Both the position numbers and the translations under genes were made by a program. Shown in pieces: positions 26,057 to 34,423 of a DNA stretch of 64,000 nucleotides (the stretch's first letter is position 1; each line of letters begins with the position of its first letter). The stretch is from assembly GCA_022394755.1 (NCBI GenBank), contig JAGFCA010000014.1, positions 30,170 to 94,169 of the forward strand, in the 5' to 3' direction. The DNA comes from Candidatus Poribacteria bacterium. GTDB taxonomy: Bacteria; Poribacteria; WGA-4E; WGA-3G. Below the pieces are notes generated by a model that saw only the letters and a program-made list of their open reading frames with translations, searched no databases and had not been told where the DNA came from.

Positions 26057-27181
26057 TCACGATACACTACGATTTCGTGCAGTAACTTCCCATGTGTTTC
26101 TACTATATCCATCAGAATCGACGACATAATAAAATGGATGTAAAGCTACACAAGGACAGATATGGGTAGGACATACATATACCTCTTGCCCAATTTGTAA
26201 ACCTGAAGTATCTGGTATATTAATTGCCCAATGTTCTTCGTGCTGCTTGTCCACTTCAGCGTTTTCAATATTCAATATTATCCCGCGTACACCATCAGGA
26301 TCAGCAGCGATTGCCTTGTGTCCTAAATCAAGTGTAATTCTATCTGATGTAGGAATACTAATAATACGACTGAGTAATAATGCAGCAGGGGTAAAACCCA
26401 AATCTGGATAACGATTTGTGTATCCGTGATCATGAAAAACAAAGGTGCCGGGGGATGCTTCGACATCGGGTGTTTTAGCATAGATTGGAAATGTTGGTGT
26501 TCCCCCCATTACAACTAAAGGAATAGGAAGACCTTTTGCAGATAATAAATCACGCATCTCTTGAACTTGTTCAATGCTGTGTTGACAAGAATTAATTCTG
26601 TCTTCTAAATCCTCATCATGAATATGTCCGTCATATACGTGTAAACCCCATGGTTCCACACCATCAGATTTAGAAATAGTTTCGTAGACCTTAACTGCAT
26701 CATCTCCTATAGGTATTCCAGTTCGATGCATGCCGACATCAAGATCAAGCATGACTTTCATGTTCAATCCGTATTTTACACATTCAAATGAAAGATCTTT
26801 AACTGCTGAGATATGGTCAACGATTACCTTAAAATCTGCTTGTGGGTATTGTCTTTGCAATGATACAAACCGTTTTATATTGGGACCGACCATTTGGTAA
26901 GCAATCAGAATATCTTCAATTCCGTTCTGTGCAAGCATCTCAGCTTCTTTCAAAGTAGCACACTTATGCTTTAGTATACCCGCTTCCCGTTCCATGACAA
27001 CAATCTCTGCGGTCTTATGTGTTTTTGCATGGGGTCGGAGTTTTGAAACATCTCCATCAACAATATCTATAGCACGTTGAATGTTCATTTCAACTTGTTC
27101 AAGATAGACAATGAGTGCAGGACTTGGTATATTCTCAACATTTTGTATTTGATATTTCTTATCCACGACTACCTCCAACAT
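26057..27181 (-). CDS. D-threonine aldolase/D-serine dehydratase-like PLP enzyme (fold type III)
   Basis: A 374-residue PLP enzyme of the alanine-racemase-like fold. The Schiff-base lysine lies in R-P-H-A-K-T-H-K-T (about residues 46-54), and the C-terminal domain carries the zinc-binding H-x-C pair in P-T-H-I-C-P-C of the D-threonine aldolase and DSD1 group. The reaction would be cleavage or dehydration of a D-beta-hydroxy-amino acid. ATG 27181 is followed by a normal N-terminal opening (P-S-P-A-L-I-V-Y) and an upstream frame offers no alternative. It faces the DgcN-like gene in convergent orientation. Confidence 0.85.
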   Translation of the reverse strand: MLEVVVDKKYQIQNVENIPSPALIVYLEQVEMNIQRAIDIVDGDVSKLRPHAKTHKTAEIVVMEREAGILKHKCATLKEAEMLAQNGIEDILIAYQMVGPNIKRFVSLQRQYPQADFKVIVDHISAVKDLSFECVKYGLNMKVMLDLDVGMHRTGIPIGDDAVKVYETISKSDGVEPWGLHVYDGHIHDEDLEDRINSCQHSIEQVQEMRDLLSAKGLPIPLVVMGGTPTFPIYAKTPDVEASPGTFVFHDHGYTNRYPDLGFTPAALLLSRIISIPTSDRITLDLGHKAIAADPDGVRGIILNIENAEVDKQHEEHWAINIPDTSGLQIGQEVYVCPTHICPCVALHPFYYVVDSDGYSRNTWEVTARNRSVS

Positions 27182-27280
27182 GTTTTATAATGATATAAAT
27201 TACTTATCTGGAATATAAGAATTAGGATTATTCTCAATATAGAAAAAGATCGTCATAATATTTGAGATAATCAATAATAC

Positions 27281-27868
27281 CTATTGACGACTATTGAATT
27301 GGTTCATAGTTGTAAGGACACCTTTAGTAATAAATGTCTCAACTGCTTCGACGGCACGATCAACTGATTGGTCAATCAGGACTTTCTCATCCTCTGTAAA
27401 TGTGGATAATACATAATCTGTTAAGTTTCCAACAGGTTCCCCAATCCCAATTCTTAACCTTGGAAACTCATTTGAATCTAAATGATAGATGATAGACTTC
27501 ATACCTTTTTGACCCCCATCACTTCCTTTCTGTCTTATACGAATTACTCCGACATCCAGATGTATGTCATCGTAAATTATACATACATCAGTATACAAGA
27601 GATCCAGACGATTGACCAGTGCGGCGACAGCTACACCGCTGTTGTTCATATAGGTCATGGGTTTGGCGAGAGTTACAGGTAAATCCTTCCAAGCTGCTTG
27701 CATAACGAGTGATTGACATACAGATGTAGCACGTTTTGTAGTTGGTTGCCAATTCTGATTTTCAGATTTGATTTTATCATAAATAGTATCAATTACACGA
27801 AACCCAATATTGTGTTTCGTATGTTCATACCGTGCACCGGGATTCCCAAGTCCAACAATCAGTTTCAC
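27281..27868 (-). CDS. pth: Peptidyl-tRNA hydrolase
   Basis: A 195-residue Pth, which releases peptides from stalled peptidyl-tRNA. Catalytic and binding residues are seen: N9 in G-L-G-N-P-G, H19 in T-K-H-N-I-G, N75 in M-N-N-S-G, and D101 in Y-D-D. The usual G-G-H-N-G tRNA-binding motif reads G-G-Q-K-G here, so the usually conserved His-Asn pair is replaced. Length is typical. The gene is the last of the ispE/rplY/pth-type housekeeping neighbourhood seen in many bacteria. Confidence 0.94.
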   Translation of the reverse strand: MKLIVGLGNPGARYEHTKHNIGFRVIDTIYDKIKSENQNWQPTTKRATSVCQSLVMQAAWKDLPVTLAKPMTYMNNSGVAVAALVNRLDLLYTDVCIIYDDIHLDVGVIRIRQKGSDGGQKGMKSIIYHLDSNEFPRLRIGIGEPVGNLTDYVLSTFTEDEKVLIDQSVDRAVEAVETFITKGVLTTMNQFNSRQ

Positions 27869-27904
27869 TGCCTATCTCCAATAATGTTCTTACATTAGAG
27901 TAAA

Positions 27905-28492
27905 TTAAAAACGAAGGGGATTGGAAATATCAAGATGTCCCCCAAGTTTCTCTACCTCTTCACCATCAATTAGTATTTGTACATGCCTAATTTTATCAGG
28001 AAAAGCTTCAAACACAGTATTGAGAATTGAGGTAACGGTTATCACTTCTGCAGTAGTTCCACCAATCTGTCCATCTGCGAGATGATGTGAAAAATCTAAA
28101 TAAGCAGTCATCTGATTATCAATATATACTTCATTTAGTTTCGTCCCACCAGGAATTGGATTCCTATAATTTGGACGAGTCTCGTTAACTAACGCTGTAA
28201 TAATCTGTTTCAATCGTTCTGTTGGATCAGGATAGAGTCGCAGGTCAACATATACTGCAATTAGTTCAGATAATGTTGGATCATATAAGAATAATTTTAC
28301 TTGTATGGAAGGAGGTAATTCCTTTGTAGTATTTGCTGTATGTGGAAGAACTGGTGGAGCATCTACTACTACTGTTTTCTTTGAATTAGAGATTAACAGC
28401 AACGTAATTGCGAGAAGAATTACGATTACGACTAAGGTAATTACCCATAAAATGAATAGCCTTGAGTGTATTATTTTGCGTATTATATCCAC
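27905..28492 (-). CDS. GerMN-domain membrane-anchored protein
   Basis: A 195-residue protein with one N-terminal transmembrane helix (about residues 10-32) and an extracytoplasmic GerMN domain (about residues 65-190). The domain shows V-K-L-F-L-Y-D near the start, P-G-G-T-K-L, the V-Y-I-D ... A-Y-L-D-F-S segment and a final V-Q-I-L-I-D-G strand. GerMN domains occur in spore germination proteins and in lipoproteins of non-sporulators such as LpqB; here the cell-envelope role is unknown. The peptidoglycan amidase gene is nearby on the same strand, suggesting envelope biogenesis. Confidence 0.75.
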   Translation of the reverse strand: MDIIRKIIHSRLFILWVITLVVIVILLAITLLLISNSKKTVVVDAPPVLPHTANTTKELPPSIQVKLFLYDPTLSELIAVYVDLRLYPDPTERLKQIITALVNETRPNYRNPIPGGTKLNEVYIDNQMTAYLDFSHHLADGQIGGTTAEVITVTSILNTVFEAFPDKIRHVQILIDGEEVEKLGGHLDISNPLRF

Positions 28493-28502
28493 ATTAACAT
28501 TA

Positions 28503-28603
28503 TAATTAAAACGTGAGTTTGATCAATCTAATTTTATTAATCAGTGCAGTTAGGAAGCCGCACCTGCCAGGCCTTTCGGAGTGATATTCTTGAAGTATCA
28601 AGT
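28503..28603. repeat. Short dispersed repeat, copy B
   Basis: Matches copy A at 24341-24441. The core shows an imperfect inverted repeat around GTGCAGTTAGGAAGCCGCAC. A small CTTGA/TCAAG stem (28590-28603) lies at the right end. A related element with a perfect GCGACC/GGTCGC stem occurs at 56097-56112. Confidence 0.6.
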
Positions 28604-28802
28604 TATACCATTTTTAATAAGAGATGTCTCATTCAAAGAGTCGGGAATCGGAGATCACTCATACCAAAGAACAGAAGACAAAATAAAGTCATCATGTAAA
28701 TAAATCAATAGAAAATGGTATTATTTTCCTATTGTCAAACTCAGGTTAAATGAAAAATATCGTATGTCAACGATAGGTTTAGGAATAACACAAGGAAGTT
28801 GA

Positions 28803-29090
28803 TTATTGTGTAACTAACTGCGTAGCTAATTCTAATGCGTCGAAGGGGTTGTCATTTATCCAGTACTGATATGCCTTTTTAAGATCAGTCTCTTTATATG
28901 TTTGCTTCTCAACCAGAGTCCGAGCAAGGATTAACGCCATTTCAGAATCATCTATTGGTTGACCTGCAATAGTGTTCCATGTACCACCATTCTATAGATC
29001 ACGAGCACCATCCGTGTATTCTTTTATAATATATTCTGGAGATTTGAAATCTACAAGCGAACCGAGTGCATCTCCTACCAGTTGTCCCAT
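28803..29090 (-). pseudogene. Truncated ADP-ribosylglycohydrolase (DraG/ARH) remnant with in-frame TAG
   Basis: The minus strand reads M-G-Q-L-V-G-D-A-L-G-S-L-V from 29090, the strongly conserved start of ADP-ribosylglycohydrolases, then D-G-A-R-D-L, an in-frame TAG at codon 33 (28992-28994), and continues with G-G-T-W-N-T-I-A-G-Q-P-I-D-D-S-E-M-A, the catalytic acidic segment. The frame ends after 96 codons, where the family has about 300; no further domain is recognisable downstream. It is a decayed fragment. Intact members reverse ADP-ribosylation of proteins or nucleic acids. Confidence 0.78.
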
Positions 29091-29171
29091 TATACACCCT
29101 TACGCATTCAATTCATAATTTTTGTTTATATTATAATTTAGAAATTGAGCCTTAATTATTTTTTTTAGGAA

Positions 29172-30335
29172 TTATTCATTGGCAGTATCGGGACTGTTAT
29201 TGATTGATGTTTCATATAACTTAATAGAGCGAAGAATTGACTTTGCCAATTCAGATATATAATCAGGATTTGCTAATTTTGTTGCATCATCAGTATTAGA
29301 AAGAAATCCAAGCTCCAACAAAACTGCAGGCATATATACATCAGCCAGTGCAATCATTGGAAATTCCTTGAGTGTAATCTTATCTTCAGTGAAAAAATTC
29401 AGTTCGTTTTGTAGTATAGTAGCATAATCTTTACTTTGTTTTAGATAGTTAGCTTGGTTAAGTATATTAATTCCCTTCTGCCCAATTACCTTAGTAATAC
29501 CTGCCTTGGATCGTAGTTGTCCATTTGGATTATTAATGTATAACCGTATCCCTTTTTGATTTTCAGAATAGGATGCGTTGCAATGTAGACTAATAAATAA
29601 CTGTCCCTGATTCTTATTTGTAGATTGTACTCGTTGAATTCGACTTCTATATTGATCTTGTTCTCTGGTTAGATGTATAATGAATCCTTCTTGTTTACTG
29701 AGGGATTGAATCTTTTTAGCTACAGCGAGAACTATGTCTTTTTCAACCAATCCATTCTGCCCCTTACATCCATTATCCTCAGCCCCTCCATGACCAGGAT
29801 CAATAATAACGATAAATTGCTTACCTGCTTCATCATTATTCCCTTCCCAAGCAGTTTTTGGAATAATTCGCACGCGTTGTAGATTAGGGTTGTATAATAC
29901 AACAATATCATCAAAAATGGGAAGAATATCTTGAAAGAAATTCATAGGTAACATTGGTCGCCCTTGAATAACCTGTGGAGGAACATTAATTGGAACATTC
30001 TTCTTATCAGTAACTATATTGACAGTCTTAGACCCCATCCTTAAACGAATTTCCTTGTCTTTCGTTTTGAGAATCAGTTGTTTTTTTGGAAGATGATAAT
30101 TATAGGTCATCTCTGGATCAAAAACATCTTTTATTATATCAACAGGTAAATATACAGACTTGTTATGTAGTACAGATTCTGCTTCTGCAATTACCTCCCC
30201 ATTAATATTAACAAAACGCACGGTTTGTGCTTGCGCATAACCGTGCGTTTTAATAAATATAATCAGAATGAGATGTATAAGAATTAAGAAAGGATATTGA
30301 CGTAACAACGAATTATAGTTATTGTGCGTCTTCAT
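29172..30335 (-). CDS. N-acetylmuramoyl-L-alanine amidase (Amidase_3) with N-terminal copper-amine-oxidase-type domain
   Basis: An exported peptidoglycan amidase. A signal peptide precedes a beta-rich domain resembling the copper amine oxidase N-terminal type that binds cell wall, then Amidase_3. Zinc and catalytic residues are seen: H in D-P-G-H-G-G, E in G-L-V-E-K-D, H in S-L-H-C-N-A, and E in L-L-E-L-G-F-L-S-N. The longest frame begins at 30593 and overlaps rplY over 200 bases; I prefer ATG 30335 (or 30344), which leaves the signal peptide near the N-terminus and overlaps rplY by only 17 bases. The exact start is not certain. Substrate is peptidoglycan stem peptide. Confidence 0.82.
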   Translation of the reverse strand: MKTHNNYNSLLRQYPFLILIHLILIIFIKTHGYAQAQTVRFVNINGEVIAEAESVLHNKSVYLPVDIIKDVFDPEMTYNYHLPKKQLILKTKDKEIRLRMGSKTVNIVTDKKNVPINVPPQVIQGRPMLPMNFFQDILPIFDDIVVLYNPNLQRVRIIPKTAWEGNNDEAGKQFIVIIDPGHGGAEDNGCKGQNGLVEKDIVLAVAKKIQSLSKQEGFIIHLTREQDQYRSRIQRVQSTNKNQGQLFISLHCNASYSENQKGIRLYINNPNGQLRSKAGITKVIGQKGINILNQANYLKQSKDYATILQNELNFFTEDKITLKEFPMIALADVYMPAVLLELGFLSNTDDATKLANPDYISELAKSILRSIKLYETSINNSPDTANE

Positions 30336-31017
30336 CCTCGTCATCACTGCGTCTTCGTGAGATAAGTTCAGGTTCGGTTCTTTCCTCTTCAGCGTCTTCA
30401 GCGGGTGCACCTTCTTCACCTTCTTCACCCTCAACTTCTTCAACAACTTCTTCAACAATGACACGAGGTTGACTAACGGATACAATAATTCGTTGTAGTT
30501 CGTCTGAGACTTCAATATCATCCTCAAGTTCAATATCCTGAACATAAACGATATCCCCAATATCCATATCAGAAATGTCAACAGTGATCTCATTTGGCAT
30601 TAGTGAAGGCAGACAATTAAGGGTAAGATATCTCAGTGGGAATTCAACAACACCGCCTTCTTGTAAACCGACAGGTGTACCATCCAATATAATTGGAACA
30701 GTGGATGTTACGGGTTCATCTAAAGAAATGCGAATAAAATCAGCATGAAGTAGGACTTGTTTCTCAACAGGATGTCGTTGTATATCTTTAATAATTACCG
30801 GTTCAGGATTTCCTTCTGTGATTTCCATATTAATGATAACATTTTCACCATAAGTTCGTAGAAATTGCTTGAATGCGCGTTCATTAATTTGTATGGCAAC
30901 AGAATCTTGTTTACGTCCGTAAAGAACACCGGGAACATCTCCTAAGCGTCTAATAGCTTTTGCATTCTGTTTTCCGAATGTATCTCTTTGTTTTACATCT
31001 AATTTTGCTTGTTGCAT
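30319..31017 (-). CDS. rplY: 50S ribosomal protein L25/general stress protein Ctc
   Basis: A 232-residue L25 of the Ctc (two-domain) type: the L25 domain that binds 5S rRNA (R-D-T-F-G-K ... L-Y-G-R-K) is followed by the TL5/Ctc C-terminal beta domain (D-G-T-P-V-G-L-Q-E-G-G-V-V). The last 45 residues form a very acidic tail of glutamates with a short R-R-R, longer than usual. The gene lies between tRNA-Gln and the amidase gene in the conserved ispE-tRNA-Gln-rplY-pth neighbourhood; prs, often located between, is missing here. Confidence 0.93.
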   Translation of the reverse strand: MQQAKLDVKQRDTFGKQNAKAIRRLGDVPGVLYGRKQDSVAIQINERAFKQFLRTYGENVIINMEITEGNPEPVIIKDIQRHPVEKQVLLHADFIRISLDEPVTSTVPIILDGTPVGLQEGGVVEFPLRYLTLNCLPSLMPNEITVDISDMDIGDIVYVQDIELEDDIEVSDELQRIIVSVSQPRVIVEEVVEEVEGEEGEEGAPAEDAEEERTEPELISRRRSDDEDEDAQ

Positions 31018-31054
31018 TTTATCATTTAAACCTTATATAACTTAAAATAAGAAA

Positions 31055-31126
31055 CAGGGCGGGTAGGATTCGAACCTACGCATGCAGGTGCCAAAGACCT
31101 GTGCCTTACCACTTGGCCACCGCCCT
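31055..31126 (-). tRNA. tRNA-Gln (anticodon TTG)
   Basis: Read on the minus strand: a 7-base acceptor stem AGGGCGG/CCGCCCT, D-arm GCC/GGC, anticodon stem CAGGT/ACCTG with loop CTTTGGC giving anticodon TTG, and a T-arm GTAGG/CCTAC with the loop TTCGAAT. The discriminator base is G and no CCA is encoded. The ispE stop codon lies immediately next to the acceptor stem. Confidence 0.93.
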
Positions 31127-32017
31127 TCAATCATCAATAAATACGCCTATGCAACTGGTTTGTGTGTTAAAACAGAAACTAACTCTATTCTTGAAATAAT
31201 TCATACATTGTTGGGCTGCAGAATCGTTCTCCATCAATGCGAAAAGAGTTGCCCCACTACCTGACATCAAAACGCCTAAACAACCTTCTTGTTTAGATAC
31301 CTCATTCTTTAATTTAGAAAGATTGGTATTTTTTTTAAAAACGGGTATCTCAAGTAGATTGAATAGGTTTTCTGCGATTCCAGTTATATCACCAGTTTCA
31401 AAGTAAGACTTAACAATTATACCTTTATTTTCGTTTCTTGTCAAGGGAATGTGTAATTTATCAAACACAGATTTCGTCTGGATTTGTATACCGGAATTTA
31501 TGAGAATAACAGATATATCTTGTAGTGGTCTTAAAGTTTCTAAAACATCTCCGATGCCAGTACCGAAAGCTGCTCCGCCATGAAGACAGAATGGAATATC
31601 CGCTCCTAATTGCCCACCAATTTGACTAAGAACTTTATCTGGTAAACCCAGATCAAATAATTCATTTACCCCGATAAGTGTTGCGGCAGCGTTGGTACTC
31701 CCACCTGCGAGACCAGCAGCAACTGGAATTCTCTTGTTGATATGAATGTCAATTCCCCCAAATCCACCGACTGTTTCATATAAGGCTTGTGCAGCCTTAT
31801 ATACTAAATTCTGCTTATCTGTTGGCACATCTGGATGTGTACAATTAACAGAAATTCCTTTTTTGGCACGTTTGGCAAGAATTAGTTCGTCATTCAATGC
31901 AACTGAATGGAAAATTGTCTCGATGTTGTGATATCCATCAGCACGTTTACCAACAACATCTAAGTATAGGTTTATTTTTGCGTTTCCACTTACCTTTATA
32001 GTGTCAGTTGTAGTCAT
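31127..32017 (-). CDS. ispE: 4-diphosphocytidyl-2-C-methyl-D-erythritol kinase
   Basis: A 296-residue GHMP kinase of the MEP isoprenoid pathway. Signature elements: A-K-I-N-L-Y-L-D near the N-terminus, P-V-A-A-G-L-A-G-G-S-T-N-A-A-A (ATP-binding glycine loop) and S-G-S-G-A-T-L-F-A near the C-terminus. Length is normal. It is coupled to the upstream LolB-like gene by an ATGA overlap, as in gammaproteobacterial lolB-ispE pairs, and is followed directly by tRNA-Gln. This points to the non-mevalonate route for isoprenoids. Confidence 0.93.
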   Translation of the reverse strand: MTTTDTIKVSGNAKINLYLDVVGKRADGYHNIETIFHSVALNDELILAKRAKKGISVNCTHPDVPTDKQNLVYKAAQALYETVGGFGGIDIHINKRIPVAAGLAGGSTNAAATLIGVNELFDLGLPDKVLSQIGGQLGADIPFCLHGGAAFGTGIGDVLETLRPLQDISVILINSGIQIQTKSVFDKLHIPLTRNENKGIIVKSYFETGDITGIAENLFNLLEIPVFKKNTNLSKLKNEVSKQEGCLGVLMSGSGATLFALMENDSAAQQCMNYFKNRVSFCFNTQTSCIGVFIDD

Positions 32018-32928
32018 TTTTGTGTATCTGACTTCTCAGGATCAGATATAAGTATTATCTCCATATCATCATTTAAGAATGGCTGAAAATCAAATTGACT
32101 ATCATCAATCTCTACATTTAACTGTACTTCTGCTATTGTAATTACTACACTTGTCTGTTCAATTGGTCTTTCAAATTTTACAGTAGAAGGTCTCAGAACA
32201 CCATCTACAACACGATAATCTAAAAACACCACATGTTGTTTTATAGCTTTTTTATTGTTCTGTATCTTCCACTCAGTTACACGGGGTTCACCATCCTTGA
32301 TTGTTACTGTAATTGTTTCTGTATGGTCTGGTTCGGTGTTAGGACGGGAAACGATAAATGTATTCCCAGTGGATTCAATGCTAAGATCATTCATTCTTCC
32401 ATCAAGAAAAGGGTTTGCGAAAATGGCACTTAACATATCAGAAACCCGTAAGTCTAATCCGAAAATCTTACGTAAAACACCATCAGATAACTTACCCAAA
32501 TATGCTTCTTGTTCATCAAGAAGAACAAGTAAAAATCTATTCCTGTTTGCTATTGCAACGCCTTTTGTATCATTAAATCCTCCTAATGCTTGAATTCGTA
32601 GAAGATCACTACCATCCGAAGCCTTTTTATACCATAACATTTCATGTAAATAGTCAGGAGGAGAACCTTCTTCTTGTATTCTTACCATCATCTTAGTGGT
32701 TTTTAGGGACCCAGTTAAGTCATATCTATCCTGTAATGTTTGTAAATGAGAAGAGAATTCGTCAGATAGTTCAGGAGATTGCCCAGGGTTTGATATAATT
32801 ACTACACACCCATTACAGATTATTAGAATAAAAAGAATCATCCAATAACTTATTTTAGTTATTGGATGATTGGTCTGAACAGAAGTAGAGGTGGTAAATT
32901 TTAAATTGAAATCAAACCGATAATGCAT
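32014..32928 (-). CDS. LolB/LolA-like outer-membrane lipoprotein assembly factor
   Basis: A 304-residue exported protein. A hydrophobic segment with C-N-G-C at about residues 38-41 reads as a weak lipobox, after which the body has the all-beta LolA/LolB-type layout (for example L-W-Y-K-K ... L-R-I-Q-A-L-G and T-E-W-K-I). LolB accepts lipoproteins from LolA at the outer membrane. The ATG overlaps the argD stop (TAATG). An internal ATG (32841) at the start of the lipobox helix would remove a 29-residue N-terminal extension and is a reasonable alternative. Placement before ispE matches the lolB-ispE order of other bacteria and supports the assignment. Confidence 0.66.
   Translation of the reverse strand: MHYRFDFNLKFTTSTSVQTNHPITKISYWMILFILIICNGCVVIISNPGQSPELSDEFSSHLQTLQDRYDLTGSLKTTKMMVRIQEEGSPPDYLHEMLWYKKASDGSDLLRIQALGGFNDTKGVAIANRNRFLLVLLDEQEAYLGKLSDGVLRKIFGLDLRVSDMLSAIFANPFLDGRMNDLSIESTGNTFIVSRPNTEPDHTETITVTIKDGEPRVTEWKIQNNKKAIKQHVVFLDYRVVDGVLRPSTVKFERPIEQTSVVITIAEVQLNVEIDDSQFDFQPFLNDDMEIILISDPEKSDTQK
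32837..32870. promoter_or_regulatory. Perfect 14-bp inverted repeat in the LolB-like gene
   Basis: ATCATCCAATAACT (32837-32850) pairs perfectly with AGTTATTGGATGAT (32857-32870) around a six-base loop. It lies in the coding region at the N-terminal extension and overlaps the alternative start ATG at 32841. In RNA on the minus strand it would fold into a strong hairpin just upstream of that start, which could modulate translation. Confidence 0.55.
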
Positions 32929-34118
32929 TAGTAAACCTGTTCCATAGACTTTTCAACTATGTTGACAGCTTCTTCAACGTGAGCTGTATTAATATTCAAA
33001 GGCGGCAGGAATCGGAGAACATAGTCGTTTGTACAGATGGTTACCAGTCCGTTTTCAATACATTTTGCTGCGAGTGGTTTGGCATCTTCCGACATCACGA
33101 GTCCTCGTAACAATCCTTTTCCACGGACTTCATTAATTGGGTATTTATCTTTGAGTTCCATTAATCCGCCAGCAAGGTAATTCCCCATTTTTACAGCATT
33201 TACGGCAAGATTTTCATCAAGGATAGTTTTTACTGTAGCACAAGCAGCAGCAGATGATAGGAAATTTCCTCCGAATGTAGCTGCATGTGTGCCTGGAACG
33301 AAACTATTTGCAACTTCTTGTTTTGCCAACATTGCACCTATTGGGACACCGCTCCCTAATGCCTTTGCCATAGTTATAACATCTGGCACAACACCGTAAC
33401 TTTGGTATCCGAAGAATGTACCTAATCTACCCATTGCAGTTTGAACTTCATCAAACATAAGTATAAGGTTATTCTTATCACACAATTCGCGTAGACCTTG
33501 TAAATAACCATCACTGGGGATGTTTACGCCACCTTCTGATTGGATAGGTTCAACTAAAATAGCACATGTTTTTGGACCTATAGCAGCTGCAGTTGCGTCA
33601 AGATCATCAAAAGGCACATACTTAAATCCTTCAAGCATAGGTTCAAAACCGACGTGGTATTTTGGTTGTGCAGTTGCTGTAATTGTAGCCATTGTGCGAC
33701 CATGGAATGAGTTATCCATGGTAATTATTTCATACGAATCTGTATTTCCATTATCTTTTGCATATTTGCGTGCAATTTTGATAGCTGCTTCATTGGCTTC
33801 AGCCCCACTATTACAGAAGAAACATTGATCCATATCAGAATTATCAATGAGCATTTTTGCTAATTCTGCTTGCGGTTGAATGTAGTATAGGTTTGAGGTG
33901 TGTAATACATTTCCTGCTTGCTCCCGTATGGCTTCTACTACTTTAGGATGTGCATGTCCTAACCCGTTAACAGCTAATCCACCTAAAAAGTCGAGATATT
34001 TTTTTCCATCAGCATCCCATAGGTAAGGTCCCTCACCTTTGACAAATGCAAGACTTCGATCTCCATAGGTATTAATTATATATTCTGTAGCCAACGATTT
34101 TATTTCTGCTGTTGTCAT
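32928..34118 (-). CDS. argD: Acetylornithine aminotransferase-type class III aminotransferase
   Basis: A 396-residue PLP enzyme of class III. Diagnostic elements: G-L-A-V-N-G-L-G-H-A-H-P-K, C-N-S-G-A-E-A-N-E-A-A-I-K, the F-D-E-V-Q-T-A-M-G-R aspartate site and A-K-A-L-G-S-G-V-P with the PLP lysine. ArgD transaminates N-acetylornithine in arginine biosynthesis; some paralogues act on succinylornithine. AAGGAGT precedes the ATG by seven bases. No other arginine genes are in the window, so function is by family. It forms the head of the argD-lolB-ispE operon. Confidence 0.88.
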   Translation of the reverse strand: MTTAEIKSLATEYIINTYGDRSLAFVKGEGPYLWDADGKKYLDFLGGLAVNGLGHAHPKVVEAIREQAGNVLHTSNLYYIQPQAELAKMLIDNSDMDQCFFCNSGAEANEAAIKIARKYAKDNGNTDSYEIITMDNSFHGRTMATITATAQPKYHVGFEPMLEGFKYVPFDDLDATAAAIGPKTCAILVEPIQSEGGVNIPSDGYLQGLRELCDKNNLILMFDEVQTAMGRLGTFFGYQSYGVVPDVITMAKALGSGVPIGAMLAKQEVANSFVPGTHAATFGGNFLSSAAACATVKTILDENLAVNAVKMGNYLAGGLMELKDKYPINEVRGKGLLRGLVMSEDAKPLAAKCIENGLVTICTNDYVLRFLPPLNINTAHVEEAVNIVEKSMEQVY

Positions 34119-34423
34119 GAACTACTCCTTAGTGCTTATAAAAAGATATGTGAGCGCCATATCTTGAAATCTGTTATGTAGATTTCTTATCTAATTTAAT
34201 CTTATCTTAACTAATCTAACGACTTGTGGTAGTTAACTAATTGTATTTTTTCTGCAGCGTATGGGTTATGTGTTATAAACATTACGTCCCTACGGGACTC
34301 AGTTAGGATATTCATAGCTTTTCTATAAACAGTCCGTCCATACAGGACTAAAGAACAGCTTAACTGATGAAAGATATTCATAGAAACCCTGTTGTTGTAA
34401 AACGTATGCTTACTAAAAGTTAT
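34119..34423. other. Intergenic with degenerate hairpin repeats
   Basis: A 305-base gap upstream of argD. Two short palindromes, GTCCCTACGGGAC (about 34285-34297) and GTCC...GGAC (about 34334-34346), belong to the same loose family as the CCCC-GCT-GGGG hairpins near 36630. No coding frame is seen. Confidence 0.4.

Noticed and set aside
28992..28994. TAG in the ADP-ribosylglycohydrolase fragment as pyrrolysine
   Set aside because: The gene is also truncated to a third of its length, and other dead genes in the window show TAA and TGA stops as well, so decay explains it better.
30336..30593. Longer N-terminus for the amidase gene
   Set aside because: The extra 86 residues overlap rplY in another frame and are an artefact of its acidic-tail sequence; the signal peptide lies after ATG 30335.
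32841..32928. Signal anchor replaced by a shorter LolB-like start
   Set aside because: ATG 32841 is plausible, but the TAATG overlap with argD favours 32928, so the longer form was kept with this noted as the alternative.
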